DNA of 64,000 nt, taken from contig JAGFMI010000005.1 in NCBI GenBank assembly GCA_021030905.1, positions 744,001 to 808,000 of the forward strand, written 5' to 3'. The notes beneath the pieces are model-generated. The model saw nothing but the letters and a program-made list of their open reading frames with translations. It ran no database searches and was not told where the DNA came from. Both the position numbers and the translations under genes were made by a program. This document shows, one piece after another, positions 37,041 to 47,961 of the stretch. The stretch is from Pyrenula massariospora. Its lineage: Eukaryota; Ascomycota; Eurotiomycetes; Pyrenulales; Pyrenulaceae. How positions within the stretch are numbered: the stretch's first letter is position 1; every line of letters starts with the position of its first letter.

Positions 37041-38032
37041 AATGTTTTGGTTCGGGCCGGTTGGATTTGTCAGGGTCTCGCATTTCTGCTGCTTGTCTAA
37101 TTGATCTTTCGATTTGGGGATAGAGGGTATTTCACTTTCTGGGCGACCTGTTTCGATGGATTTGGAGCTGTTCCTCTTATGGTGAAAACTGCACCGGTTT
37201 CCTGTTCCGGCAATTTTTAGGTGATTTGGCCCCAGGACCCGCTTACTCCGCGACGATCTCTAATTGGTCACAGAATGTTTTGGTCTTTGTCATCCGAAGA
37301 TGGATATCTTGCCTGTCCCTTCCTCTCAAAGTTTGGTTTCATTTAATAGAAAGTACTTCGGCGACTTTGGCATTTGCTAAGCATAATCATGCACTTTACT
37401 TGTTTCGACATCTTATTCCAAGATAGGTAATTTTGAGAAGCCCGTGCCTGTCTCCCGCTTGGGCTCCACCTGGGTGGGCCTTGAAATGCTGGAACACCTT
37501 CTGCTTCCTTGTGTGAGATCTCATGTTTCTCTGGCTTTCCATTTCATCGCGATCTAATGACAAGAAATTTGTTAGATTTGCTCCACTTGAGGCTCAATAT
37601 GACGACATTGAGAGACCTGATTCGCCTGCTATTGCCCTCAGTCATGTCTCGCGCTTACCTTCTTACTGCTCCTTATTCCAGGAAAGGCAATTTTGACAAC
37701 TTTTTCAAGGCCCACCCAAACTCCGTCGCACTTTTCAACGTTACGGCAGCGGCCTGAAAGACAATACTTTCCTGGCTTATTGATCCAAACGATAACTTGA
37801 ATTACCAAGCACGACAACGTTGAGGAGGAACTTTGCATCATTCATTTCTAGGTATTTAAAGCCCTTTCTCAGGACTGTCGTCTCTTATGTATTTCATTTC
37901 ATCAACACCTTATCTCGAACACAATCTTCCTGTTCACAAAAGAATTCATCATATTTCCTTGACCGTCCACTTCTACTTCCACTCTACCTTCCAACTCCAT
38001 CTTCATCGACCCAATCTTTCTATCTATCCACC
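37041..38032. other. Intergenic, promoter of SDR gene, no gene seen
   Basis: About 1 kb. The 150 bp before 38033 are CT-rich. Short frames lack features. Confidence 0.5.
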
Positions 38033-39010
38033 ATGGGGTTACCAACATTTACAACCATCGCCCACCACGCCCCCTACCCCTCTATCTCCCCCACTCTCCC
38101 TTCCCTCTCCGCCAAGGGCAAGACAGTCGTGATCACTGGGGGGGCTACAGGTATCGGTCTCGCAACGCTCCGCGCGTTCGCCCAAGCCGGCGCGACCCAA
38201 TTCGCCATCCTCGCCCGCCGTGAATCCCACCTCAACTCCGCCAAAGCCGAGATCGAAAAGACCTTCCGCGGCACCAAAGTGCTCGCCATCAAGACCAACG
38301 TCGCAGCCGAGAAAGACATGAAGGCCGCTGCCGAGACCGTCAAGAAGACCTTCGGGGGCTGGGACGTGTTCGTCAACAACGCGGCGTACCTGGCTGAAGT
38401 GACCCCCATGGGCAAAGGCAGCGTGGGAGACTGGTGGAAGGGTTTCGAAGTATTACCCTCCCTTCTCAATCCACACCGCTCATCTGACAAAAGTCTGATA
38501 CCTAGATCAACATCCTCCCCGCCCACCACATAGCCACCTACTTCCTCCCCCTCGCCCACCCAACCCCCACCATCATCGCCGTCTCCACCGCCGCGGCCCA
38601 CATCCCCGCCTTCTCCGTCGCCAATTCTTCTTATGTCGCCTCCAAGCTCGCAGCCGCCAAGGCCTTCGAAGCGCTCGCCCTCGAGAACCCGGAAGCTAGA
38701 GTCTTCAATCTGCAGCCGGGCATCATCAAGTCGGAGATGAGCGACAAGTATGTTGCGTCGGGGGCGAAGATGGAGGATTGGGATGACGGTACGTCGCGCC
38801 TATGGGTTATGGGGGGGATGATGCTAATTGAGGCCTCTAACTTTAGTGAATCTGCCCGGGCAGTTTATCGTGTGGATGGCGTCGCCCGAGGCGGAGGCGT
38901 ACCGTGGGAAGTTCTTGTGGGCGAACTGGGATGTGGATGAGTTGAAGGAGAGGGCGGGGGAGTTGAAGGGGGAGGGCAAGCTGGTCACTGGGCTGCTTGG
39001 TTGGCCGTGA
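38033..39010 (+). CDS. Short-chain dehydrogenase/reductase
   Basis: NAD(P)-dependent oxidoreductase, substrate unknown. Exons 38033-38449, 38506-38788 and 38847-39010 (introns 56 and 58 bp) give 287 residues. The cofactor site is VVITGGATGIGLATL near residue 36; the NNAA motif is in DVFVNNAAYLAEV; the catalytic Ser and Tyr/Lys are in AVSTAAAHIPAF and SSYVASKLAAAKAFEAL; LQPGIIKSEMS follows. The C-terminal QFIVWMASPEAEAYRGKFLW is typical of a fungal SDR group of unassigned role. It is only a distant relative of the SDR at 15981. The start has a good context (CCACCATGG). Convergent with CBP3 downstream. Confidence 0.9.
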
Positions 39011-39236
39011 ACGCGATTCGGGTTACTGGCTTGTATCGACGATGGGCAATCCGAAAAGGGAAAAAAGGGATCGAGTAATTGCTCAGTCGTTGTCCTTGCT
39101 TGCATTTGGTACATTCCCTCTATAACATTGATCGAAGTCAATTCGGCGTCTTGTATAGACATGTTCATTTACATTCTATATACAAGTCATTTCCAAATAT
39201 GCGCAAAACTTTAAAATCTCTCTATCTCAACAGTTC

Positions 39237-40437
39237 TCACGAATTCTGTGTCTGATCGTTCTCCACGAAAGGTTCCTCGATCCCCATGCTTTGCGGCATC
39301 CTGTCAGGCCCCCCTTCCTCCATAACCAGCTCTTGAACCCGCTCAAACAATCCCCACCTCCCTACCTCAACCTTCTCCCCAAGCCCTTGGTCCAATCCCA
39401 CAAGCGCAGACAGCATCTCCGAGTCCTCCACACCCGCATACTCGACACAAACCCTCCTCATGTATTCCACCACCTTCGCCACCTTCCCCCAATCTGCATC
39501 CTCCTCCGCCTTCCACAGATTCCTCCACACCGCCGCCCCGAGCACCGCATCCCCCTTGACCAACCCCTCATCGTACGCCGCCAACACGCCGCGCCACTGC
39601 ACAAAGAGGTCTTTCAAGTATTTGTTGCGTATGGACCGGCTCTCGATGCCGTGCACGGTCTGCATCTTCTCCTCCGTGCCGTAGCTGAACGCGTTGATCA
39701 GGTGCTGCATGTACGTGTCGAAGCTCGCGCGGTCCAGCACGCGCAGGCGCACCGTCGCCAGGTACATGTGCAGGAAGGTGACCTGCGACCAGGTGCTGAA
39801 GGTGGGCGGGAGGCCGAGGTAGGCGTGCCAGAATTTGGTGCCGGGTTGGGAGGGGTCGGCGACGCCGAGGTCTTCGCCAGTGGCGGTTTTAGGGACGTTG
39901 TCGGAGGTGTTGTAGGCGCCTTTGGATTGGTGGATGGTGTAGGGGGCTTGGGTGGAGCAGATGGAGAAGAGTTCGGCGCAGACGGAGAAGGCGACGTATG
40001 TTTCGGTGGTGCGGAAGGCTGTTTGACGGAGCTTGGAGGCTACGCTGTCAGAGATGGAGGAAAATGGTGGTTCGGAAGGGTTTGGCGGAGGGGTTGCTGA
40101 AGATGGGTTTTGCGTTGAAGAGATCTCAGGGGCGTCGCTGGTAATATTGCTGGTTACGGTGGGGTTGGTCGTCGGTGGTGCTGGGGGTTTCTGTCGAGAT
40201 GCGGTACTCGGAGAGGCAAAAAGGGCAAAGCGGGAACCGTGAAGGTTGCGGCGTGATGATCTCTGTGCAGTGAAGTTCGGGCGAAGTCGGTGCTGTCTCT
40301 GGGAGCAAGATAGTCAGTAATCAGGTTGATTGTACGCTTGATGGGTAGTATTTTACCGTGCTTTCTGGACCCAGATGTCGCTCGAGGGCTTGCAAACACC
40401 TGGAACAAGGTGCACTGACTCTCGCTTTGAGCACCAT
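39237..40437 (-). CDS. CBP3: Complex III assembly chaperone Cbp3/UQCC1-like
   Basis: Mitochondrial chaperone that binds newly made cytochrome b and helps assemble the bc1 complex. Exons 40437-40357 and 40298-39237 (intron 58 bp) give 380 residues. The first 65 residues are rich in Arg, Ser and Ala without acidic residues (RLRPNFTAQRSSRRNLHGSR), fitting a mitochondrial presequence. The ubiquinol-cytochrome c chaperone domain covers about residues 140-330: AYVAFSVCAELF-like start (ETYVAFSVCAELFS), LGLPPTFSTWSQVTFLHMYL, VRLRVLDRASFDTYMQHLIN and KYLKDLFVQWRGVLAAYDEG. A low-complexity Pro/Thr/Ser linker separates the two parts. The first exon is short and its splice is inferred from frame and GT-AG signals. 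Confidence 0.9.
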
Positions 40438-40889
40438 CGAGCCTGATTTTCCAGAATTCAGCCTAGAGAATGGTGAACTTCAGAACTAGTAGTTTCCCAA
40501 CTCAATTACAAGCCGTTGAATCTCGCAATCAGAAAAATCCAAAACGTCATGATGCTCCAAGCTACAGCTTCCAAGAAGGCAACTCGTCCGAGCTAAAGGA
40601 GCTCCAGGAAAGGGGACGATTAGAGTCGCTGCAGATGCCCCGACTAATCAGCGAACCACTCCACGCTTGGAGGATATGGCTAAAGAAATAGAGGCATTAT
40701 AAGCTGCATATTTGCTAGCGTATAGTATGTTTCGCAAAAAAGCCTAAACTTTACACGGATCTGTACAGTATCTTGAAGCGATCACTTCACACGCGCGGAA
40801 ACTTTTCAATGCCCAAAACGCCACCGCTTCCTGCCCGCGCAACCAGCCTCAACCCAAAATCACGCGTACCGATACGAAATACCATCTTT
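40438..40889. other. Intergenic: CBP3 promoter and 3' end of BTB gene
   Basis: A 74-codon plus-strand frame at 40470-40691 is the only notable feature and shows no known motif. Nothing else seen. Confidence 0.45.
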
Positions 40890-41708
40890 TCAAAGTTGGA
40901 CCCGTGCCCTCTTGCGTGCGCTCCCCTTCACTAAGCTCCCTGGCTCCTCTTCTCTCGCTGCACTTCTCTTTTCTCTCTGGTCAAGTACTAAGCTCAAGAC
41001 ATCAAAACCGAATTGTGGATACTGCAAGCACATATTGCGGAACTCCTCTTCAGCTTCATGCCGCAAGACATGACTCCTCGTTGCCCAGAAGGCCGCGACT
41101 GGTTTCCGAATTGTAACATCGGTGCTCGGGGTGTTGCCATAGACATATTTGGCGTAGGCGATCTCTCCACGGGCAGTTGAATTGATCCGATGAATCTTGG
41201 AATGAGCGAGAGTCTTAAGGTCAGGAAGACCAAGCTTCTCGGCCAGAGTGTAGACTCGCGCATGTTTAAGAAGCTGATCGCCTGTATCGTCAACGGCAGG
41301 CGCTGAAGGATCGGTCTCAAGACCTTCGGCTGTGGATTTTGAGCGTCTAGGGAAGTATTCGCCAGTATATTGATATTGAAGGAAGCATCCGACAGCGTCC
41401 AGGGACTCCTCGGGCATAGAGATGCGCTTCCGAGAGCCGGTCAGATTCGCAACCTGTTCCGCAAAGAAAGGACTTTGTGTCAAAATGGCTTGATGTGCTG
41501 CGATAGTAGTTGCTTCGTCTCCCTTGCCAATCAGTAACTCGACAATTGGCGATTTGAGGTATTCAAGGAACACTGTGCCGGGACTCGACGCTGCAGTCTT
41601 CGAAGAATTGCCCTCCTCACCACCTGCAGCTGCCTCTTCCTCTACATCAACTTCCTCCTCGGCCATTTCGACATCCGGCTCAATAAGTTGTACTTCTGGT
41701 TCCGCCAT
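40890..41708 (-). CDS. BTB/POZ domain protein
   Basis: Single exon of 272 residues from ATG 41708. A very acidic N-terminus (about 30 residues, EEEVDVEEEAAAGGEE) precedes a BTB/POZ fold at about residues 45-185: SPIVELLIGKGDEATTIAAH, QAILTQSPFFAEQV, RKRISMPEESLDAVGCFLQY and QYTGEYFPRR; the following helices (LLKHARVYTLAEKLGLPDLK, TLAHSKIHRIN) are the usual BTB extension. The C-terminus is short and basic (SARKRARVQL), a possible nuclear localisation signal. Such fungal BTB proteins are often Cullin-3 adaptors or transcription-associated, but no second domain is present to decide. Substrate unknown. Confidence 0.88.
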   Translation of the reverse strand: MAEPEVQLIEPDVEMAEEEVDVEEEAAAGGEEGNSSKTAASSPGTVFLEYLKSPIVELLIGKGDEATTIAAHQAILTQSPFFAEQVANLTGSRKRISMPEESLDAVGCFLQYQYTGEYFPRRSKSTAEGLETDPSAPAVDDTGDQLLKHARVYTLAEKLGLPDLKTLAHSKIHRINSTARGEIAYAKYVYGNTPSTDVTIRKPVAAFWATRSHVLRHEAEEEFRNMCLQYPQFGFDVLSLVLDQREKRSAAREEEPGSLVKGSARKRARVQL

Positions 41709-42250
41709 TTCGCGCAAGGAGTGTTCTGGTACGAAGGCTGGCTGGTAGGAAAGGCAGGCGAAGATAGTGAAATACTAAAGAACGACTCTAATTTAGGCAA
41801 GGAGCCAAACAACGACTTTAGTGGACAGACAGCAGAAATGAGCGAAAAGAGTTTGACGACTGCCCTCTATCAACCTTAATCAAAGCAATTGGAAGCCGTT
41901 GGTGGTGGTTGGGGCAGACCGCTGATTTTCGAAGCCGTAGTAAGAGGCTGGGAGGCTGAACCTCCAAAGTGGCCCAAGCTCCTCTGGGGAAGCTCCGCGT
42001 GCACGATCTAGTCAGTCTGCCTGATGACTATCTCGTGCGTTGAAAACCGTGATCTTCATCAAGGTGCTTGAAAGGCAAGTACTTAATGTTTATAGTATGT
42101 AAATTACATAGTCTCGGCTATACTGAACTATCTACAAAATGTATATCTAAAATTAGAGGTTGACCAGGTTTCCATCTATTTCGTTCATCACATGCAAGTG
42201 CCAATCCTTCCCAGTGCTAATCCGCGATAATGCTGCCCACCTTTATGCTT
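41709..42250. other. Intergenic, BTB promoter and PAP2 gene 3' region
   Basis: About 540 bp, AT-rich around 42060-42180. Nothing recognised. Confidence 0.5.
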
Positions 42251-43466
42251 CTAAATTCTCCCGCCTCTTTGATGAAACCTTTCTCCCGTAGAAGGAATAG
42301 GCTTTTCTAACCTGAGAGCCCACAGTAGAAGATCTTCAACGGGAAGTAGCGCCAAAAACACCTTATTGCAAAAGAACGCTAGACATGCGACAATACTTGC
42401 GACAACGGCATCCAACCAGTAGTGATTCGCCGTCGCAACGATTGTAATTAAAATCATAGATGGGTATGCGAAAGCAATCAATATGTACCAGAATTTCCAG
42501 AAGGTGGACTTCCTCGTTTCGCCTTTCTCCAGAGACAGACGGAAGATTCCTGAATGGTAGAGCATCGTGCAGCCAATGACAAAAGAATACCCAAAATGCA
42601 TGCTTGGCATTGCAGCAAGGGAATTGACATAGTCGCCGCTCATCCAGATGCTTTGGGCATTGTCATGGCGGACAGAATCAAGGAAGCCATACTCCGGAGG
42701 AAGTAGTCGAGGGGGCATGCACGGATAAAACGTAAAAGTCATGAACGCCATTAGATTTGTGAGGGTGAGGGTCCGCCGAGCCGTCGCAAATGTTGGATGA
42801 TTAGGGGCAACATAATAATACCAAGCGATGAATCTATGCGACGTTAGCCGTATTATCTCGGGATGAATCCTGGAAAGTCACGCACCCGACTGTCCCAGGA
42901 ATGTGGATAAGCGCATATAACCGGTTCAAACATGTCAAGGCGGTCTGATGGCCTTCCATAAACCAATGCTGGATGTCGTGCTCTCTGAGCGGGAAGAAAA
43001 AGCTGAATGTACCATATTGTTCGAATTCGAGTATTCTGATGCCATTCTCTTGAGAAATGTCCCATATGCCTGTTTTTGAGAAGATGGCCTGAGAGACAAC
43101 TTTCGTCATACGATAAAACAAATAGGTGATTATCCAATAGAACATTTCAATCAAAAACGGGAATTTTTGTGATAGGCGGCTGTGTATATGGTTTGAAAAG
43201 CGTGATGTATTAGGTGTCCTGAGAACGAGCCCGCACATTTTCCTCTTCTTAGCCAGGTGCTTTGAAGCAGCAACCGGTTCTTGTGCGTCATCTTCGTTTA
43301 CAGGATCGTAAAAGAGGAGTTCGTCGGAAGATCGTGCGCCATCGGGATCGTCAAGCAGAGCGCGGTTGGTCTCGTAGCTCGAACCTCCTAGAATTTTGAA
43401 GCTTTTTCTTCTTGTCATGACCATCGAGCCAACTAGGATGGAGAGAACGATCTGGGTCAATTCCAT
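42251..43466 (-). CDS. PAP2-superfamily integral membrane protein (inositol-phosphoceramide-synthase/PAP2_3-like)
   Basis: Membrane lipid phosphatase/phosphotransferase-like protein. Exons 43466-42886 and 42833-42251 (intron 52 bp) give 387 residues; the splice joins HIPGTVG to FIAWYYYVAP. An N-terminal TM segment (TQIVLSILVGSMVM) is followed by about 80 soluble residues, then TM helices. Catalytic PAP2-type motifs in order: MPSMHFGYSF (C2, His) and ANHYWLDAVVAS (C3, His/Asp). FYPCMPPRLLP lies before C2, as in the PAP2_3 group that includes sphingolipid synthases and uncharacterised fungal proteins. The actual lipid substrate cannot be read from sequence. An extra upstream exon cannot be excluded. 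Confidence 0.85.
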
Positions 43467-44533
43467 TAGCAGCGTAGCTTTCCATCCGCAGTCATTGCAC
43501 GCTCACCAATGGTTCTCCCCATGAAGGGAGATGATACATGGGCGCGCTATTCCATTGTGGAGGTTCTTCTGAAACAGTGAGGTTCTTCGGGTCCATTGTC
43601 GTGATGATTAGAGGGCCTCAGCACCGTGAGACACTGCCAAAAATTTGTCTCATGCGTTCCAATGGTGGTCGAGTCAATCCAGGGCTGGACAGAACAATAT
43701 TCGGTTATTTCGGCAAGATCGAGTCTTCGAGAACCTTGGTACGTCACAGGCACAGATAAAGTAATGAAATGAGTGAATACGGTGAGTCAATGCCCTATCC
43801 CAAGAATAGACTGCAATATCGCAAGAAGAGTGATAGATAACGTGTTCGACGGCCTGCCAGGGCAGCCAAAAGAAAATGTTCAGCGCATTCCCGCCGCCGA
43901 GGACCCGCCCCCTGAAAGCGCGGCAAGTCTATCCCTCGCCTGGTTAATCGTGTACGAGGAGCCGAACCTTCAAACTTAAAACCGTTCAGACCCCGGCCAT
44001 GTTCTTGAGCCTCTTTATGATAGATGTCTATCACTGTGTGAGCTTCCTTGGCTGATTGCGAAATCAGCCACGACTTGCCCTTGTGTTTTAATCCTTTCGC
44101 TTGAGGTTCGGACGCTACATGTTTTCTGAACATCAACGATCTTCCCATCCAAGCCTGCCAGGGTCTGAGGGAAAACAGGTACCATCATGGTCTTACGGCT
44201 GACGCATTACCCTTGCGCGCGGAGGTATATCATTCTCTGCTTTAACATAGCCGCGCTATTCCGGGACATTGAATCTGGTTTCATCATTGGGTATTCTCTT
44301 CCTTGCCTAAAAACTTTAATACATGGGGCCAGCGAACGTCGAGAGAGGGACTGTCCGGCATGCAAGCAGGATGGTTGCTGCTGCGCCGCATAATGCTACA
44401 GCAATGCTGATGCAAATATCGTTGAGTCGCCGTCATGTACTGCTATACAGCAGAGAAGCTCAGGTCGCGTAATATACTTATCGATTAGAGAGAGTCCTTA
44501 GTCCCTCCGTCATGCGCACTCGCCGCACTTAAG
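43467..44533. other. Divergent intergenic, no supported gene
   Basis: About 1.07 kb between the PAP2 gene (minus) and the Helo/pseudokinase/ZZ gene (plus). A 117-codon minus-strand frame at 43795-44148 is open but has no recognisable motif. Confidence 0.45.
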
Positions 44534-46835
44534 ATGGAAGTACTCGCCCCAAGCGCGAGTGTCATCGCAATCGTTGGAGCTCTATCTGCCACCGCTAAGG
44601 TTACAAAGAAACTTTGGGACGGTCCAGACGAGCTTCAAGAGCTTTCCTTGGAATTGGTCCATCTCAACACACTTGCGGATGGTTTGGTCTCCTTCACACA
44701 AACGGAAGCACCTGACACCCTTGAAGCTCAAACTTTTGAGCCTGCAATTGCCCGATTGCGGAACGCACAGAGAGTGTTTGAAGAGCGGCTTTCAAAGAGA
44801 CACAAATCCAGCGATCCTAAGTCACGATTCAGGCGCAGAACATGGATCTGGAACAGAGGCCGCATCAAAAGGGTTGGCCAAGACGTAGCTGCCGTGCGAA
44901 GAGATCTCACAGCAGCCATACTACGGATGAATCTGTAAGAAATCTAGGCTCACAAATCATTGCGACCAAGAAGAGCTCACTAATGACCTCAGGGCATCAG
45001 TAAAGCGAGCCGAAAACCTTCACAGAGATTTTTTAAATCTACTTCACGAGGCTGGTCTGTCTGGTTTCTCTAGCCATTTACAACAGACTGTCAGTGAACA
45101 GCGAACAACACCTATACTGAGTCCACGAGGTCGACACAACTCTCTAGGTGGAAGTCCAAGCGCCGTTCAGGACCACTCTGAACACGTGGATGACTTTCTG
45201 GACGCCGCGTCTCAATTTTCCGAAGACATCTCGGAGACTATCCCCTTTTTCACTCCACATAGCAGCCTCACGGATTGTTCATTTGAAACATCAGCGACCT
45301 TCTACCCAGAACAATACTTTATAGAAAGTCGGTCATTTAACCGTTTATCAGTCTTCTCAATGAGCGAGTTGGACCGGAATGCCACCACTCACATAAGCAA
45401 ATATTATCTCCTATTTGCAAAGGATGTGCGTCATTGGAGTCGTGTCACTGTCACCGTCACAGCTCCCGCTGCTTCTGACTCAAGGATATCGGAGCTGTCT
45501 TCTGCGACCTTTGATGTCTATCACACTTTATTGAGAAATTTGAAGCGGTGGCTTGAAGCGCTGTTCGACGAGACTGAGCTGTATAGTTCCGTAACCAATG
45601 TTTCCATACAGCTCCGAGCAAATGACAAAGATATTATAACGTTTGATCCGGAAAATAGCAAGGTCGCTGAAGACACTGAAGAAGCGCTAACCACAGAAAC
45701 CTCTCAGCTTGTAGAGGAGATCGAATACCGCGGGCTTCCTTACTTTTTGGAGAACGAGATTGTCGTACTCTCCCGCATAACACCACAGAAGTATGCTGTC
45801 CTGGTGAAATCTCAACGGTGCATCGAGCGAAAGTTGCCCTTTAATGGGAGAGGAACGTCAAGCGAAAGGCCAATCGACAAATTTGTTGCCGATATGAAGC
45901 TACTTCAAATGGCTCAAGGATGCGCTTGGGTCGCCAAATTCGTGGGAGTTGTTCTAAGCGACGACCGTACCCAGTTCCGAAGCTATCTCACATCCTGTCC
46001 AGAGAAGGGGCCAATATACAACCATCTGCAGAATCCAAAGACAATGAATCAATCTATCCCGCCGAAGCAAAGAGAAAGATGGATCCGCCAAGCGATCACA
46101 TGTGTGGCAGAGGTTCATCAGCGAGGAATAACAATTGGCTGCATTGATGGTCTCTCCATCTGGATAGACTCTGATAACAACATTTCACTTTCCACCTTCA
46201 ACTCTCAAGCCACTACAATTCAATATCAGCCTGGCTGCATTGCCCCTGAATTACGGAAAGCCACATCGCCACAGACTCTGGCTCTCGACCAATATCTGAC
46301 ATTTCAAACCGACTTGTTTCAGCTGGGTCTCCTTATCTGGGCGCTTGCTGAGCAAAGTGCGCCTTCTGGTCATCTCTTCTGCCAGCGAAGTGGATGTCCT
46401 ACATTTCCCCGATATCGATGCACAGCTGATCACACCAACCCTATTGAGCTTCCTCATTGCAATGAAAACGTACCCTCGTATGTCAACGCGATCATTCGGC
46501 ATTGTCGGCAAGAACAACCATCTCAGAGGAAACCTGCGTCTACCCTTCTAAAACTACTTCCCCTAGACGATGTCCACACAGATCATTCTCCACTTCTGTC
46601 GTCTTCCACCAGACAACTATTCTTTGATATAGCATGCAGTAGCTGTAAGAGCTTTGTGACCAATGATCATTTTCACTGCAACATTTGCTCTCAGGGCAAT
46701 TTTGACCTTTGTACGGGTTGTGCTACGGCAGGCGTTTCTTGTTATGACAGCGCCCACAAACTGACGCATAGGACTCTTACAGACGAGGGACTTGTGAATG
46801 ACTTGGGCACTGAGATTTCCCAACCATCTAGATAG
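44534..46835 (+). CDS. Helo-like N-terminal domain, pseudokinase and ZZ zinc finger protein
   Basis: Exons 44534-44934 and 44993-46835 (intron 58 bp) give 747 residues. Residues 1 to about 130 are helical and resemble the N-terminal domains of fungal STAND/NLR proteins (Helo-like): APSASVIAIVGALSATAKVT, then DGPDELQELSLELVHLNTLA. Residues about 374-625 follow a protein kinase outline (KYAVLVKSQR, ELRKATSP, TDLFQLGLLIWALAEQS), but the catalytic sites are gone: the HRD-equivalent reads GITIGCIDGLSIWID (Asp replaced) and the DFG-equivalent reads LSTFNSQA. It is therefore a pseudokinase. Residues about 681-723 form a ZZ zinc finger: CSSC, HCNIC, DLCTGC and HKLTH. In fungi such modular helical/kinase/ZZ proteins are linked to incompatibility and cell-death signalling; that role here is inference. 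Domain names rest on visible motifs only. Confidence 0.82.
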
Positions 46836-46966
46836 GTGTGCTCTCATTTCATTGCAGATCGACGAAATATTCCGAAGCTCTATCTCTTCACATTTTAAAA
46901 GATAAAATCATTCCTCTCACGCTCTTGTACCGACTTCCAACAATGACGAACCCAAATTGGAGCGAA

Positions 46967-47542
46967 TTATTCCTCTGACAGCTTGGACACGAAGATTTCG
47001 ACGATTCTCTGTGGGTAGAGCTGCAATATGTCGAAATGGTTCAGAACAAAGTGGGCTTGCAAGCCATCCTTGATCATCCTTGGAAACGGTCCGTGTCCTG
47101 CCAAGCCCTCCTTTGCGTCGATGAGAAATGGATCAGGTTTGCACCGGCTTGTCATTAGACTTGTCCTTACGCACGGTGCGTTGCCAATCGAGTCGACTAA
47201 GGTTAAGGCGGTTGGCGAGCCCAGCCTGGATTGTCGCTTGCGGAACCTCGATACGGAACTGGAACATGCGTTTTGTAACGTTCGATAGCTGCTCCACTGC
47301 AAACAATTTTTCCTCTATTGGTATGTTATACCATGTGATGGAGGGATCTGACCACTTGGAATGTGGATCTTCACACATCCGGCGATGTACATCACGCGCC
47401 GCCTCCTGTATGTTGTGAGTGATACCTCAATTTATAGGCGTATGGGATTGTCCTTGAGCTGATAGTACTCCGTATCACTGAGACGGAGAAGCCGTTTGGC
47501 CTTGGAAGCCGAACCATAATAATGAAGGATCTCCTCCGGCAT
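46967..47542 (-). CDS. Small three-exon hypothetical protein
   Basis: A possible gene built from three frames: exons 47542-47479, 47425-47171 and 47097-46967, introns 53 and 73 bp with GT-AG ends, phases consistent, product 149 residues, stop in place. The sequence looks like real protein: MPEEILHYYGSASKAKRLLR at the start, WSDPSITWYNIPIEEKLFAV in the middle, and LQAHFVLNHFDILQLYPQRI near the end, with no low complexity. I do not recognise a family. The first splice is the weakest: without it exon 1 reads on for 15 codons to a stop. A decayed gene copy is the main alternative. It lies tail-to-tail with the Helo/pseudokinase gene, separated by 131 bp. Confidence 0.5.
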
Positions 47543-47961
47543 GTTGCGCTAGTTATTTTAGTCAGATGCGCCGTCATTCCCTCGATTGTGTGTGGTAAAT
47601 GTCTCCCCATCTCACTAAGCCTCGACTTTCAGCACTTTCCTACGGAAAATGTAGAGCGACCACCGCGGCCCAGATACTCTCTTTGACAATATAATTGACC
47701 TCAAGATCTTTCAATGAGAATTTTGTATACACTGCCACACTGAAGCGCTTTTCATCCCCGTTCCTTACTTTTTTCAAACATGACAAAAGACCGTCTATTT
47801 AATATAAATTGTACTATTACGCAGTGCGCTAGAATCCCTCAAACCGAGCAGGTCGTGTACATTACACATATCACTCCCAAGCCAGGGACATCGTAAGCTC
47901 TCGACAGATCCCATTCATCTCCCGTCAACCCACCTTCCTCCCAGCCACACCCCTCGTCGAA
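47543..47961. other. Short intergenic, nothing recognised
   Basis: Possible promoter of the small orphan gene and 3' region of the coiled-coil gene. Confidence 0.45.

Noticed and set aside
39291-40100. 269-codon plus-strand frame opposite CBP3
   Set aside because: His/Leu/Pro then Gly-rich shadow; the minus strand shows the Cbp3 chaperone domain.
40470-40691. 74-codon plus-strand frame between CBP3 and the BTB gene
   Set aside because: No domain, no signal peptide, no splice partner; may be chance. Kept out of the gene list.
43795-44148. 117-codon minus-strand frame in the gap before the Helo/pseudokinase gene
   Set aside because: Arg-rich with no recognisable feature; a real small gene cannot be excluded but is not supported.
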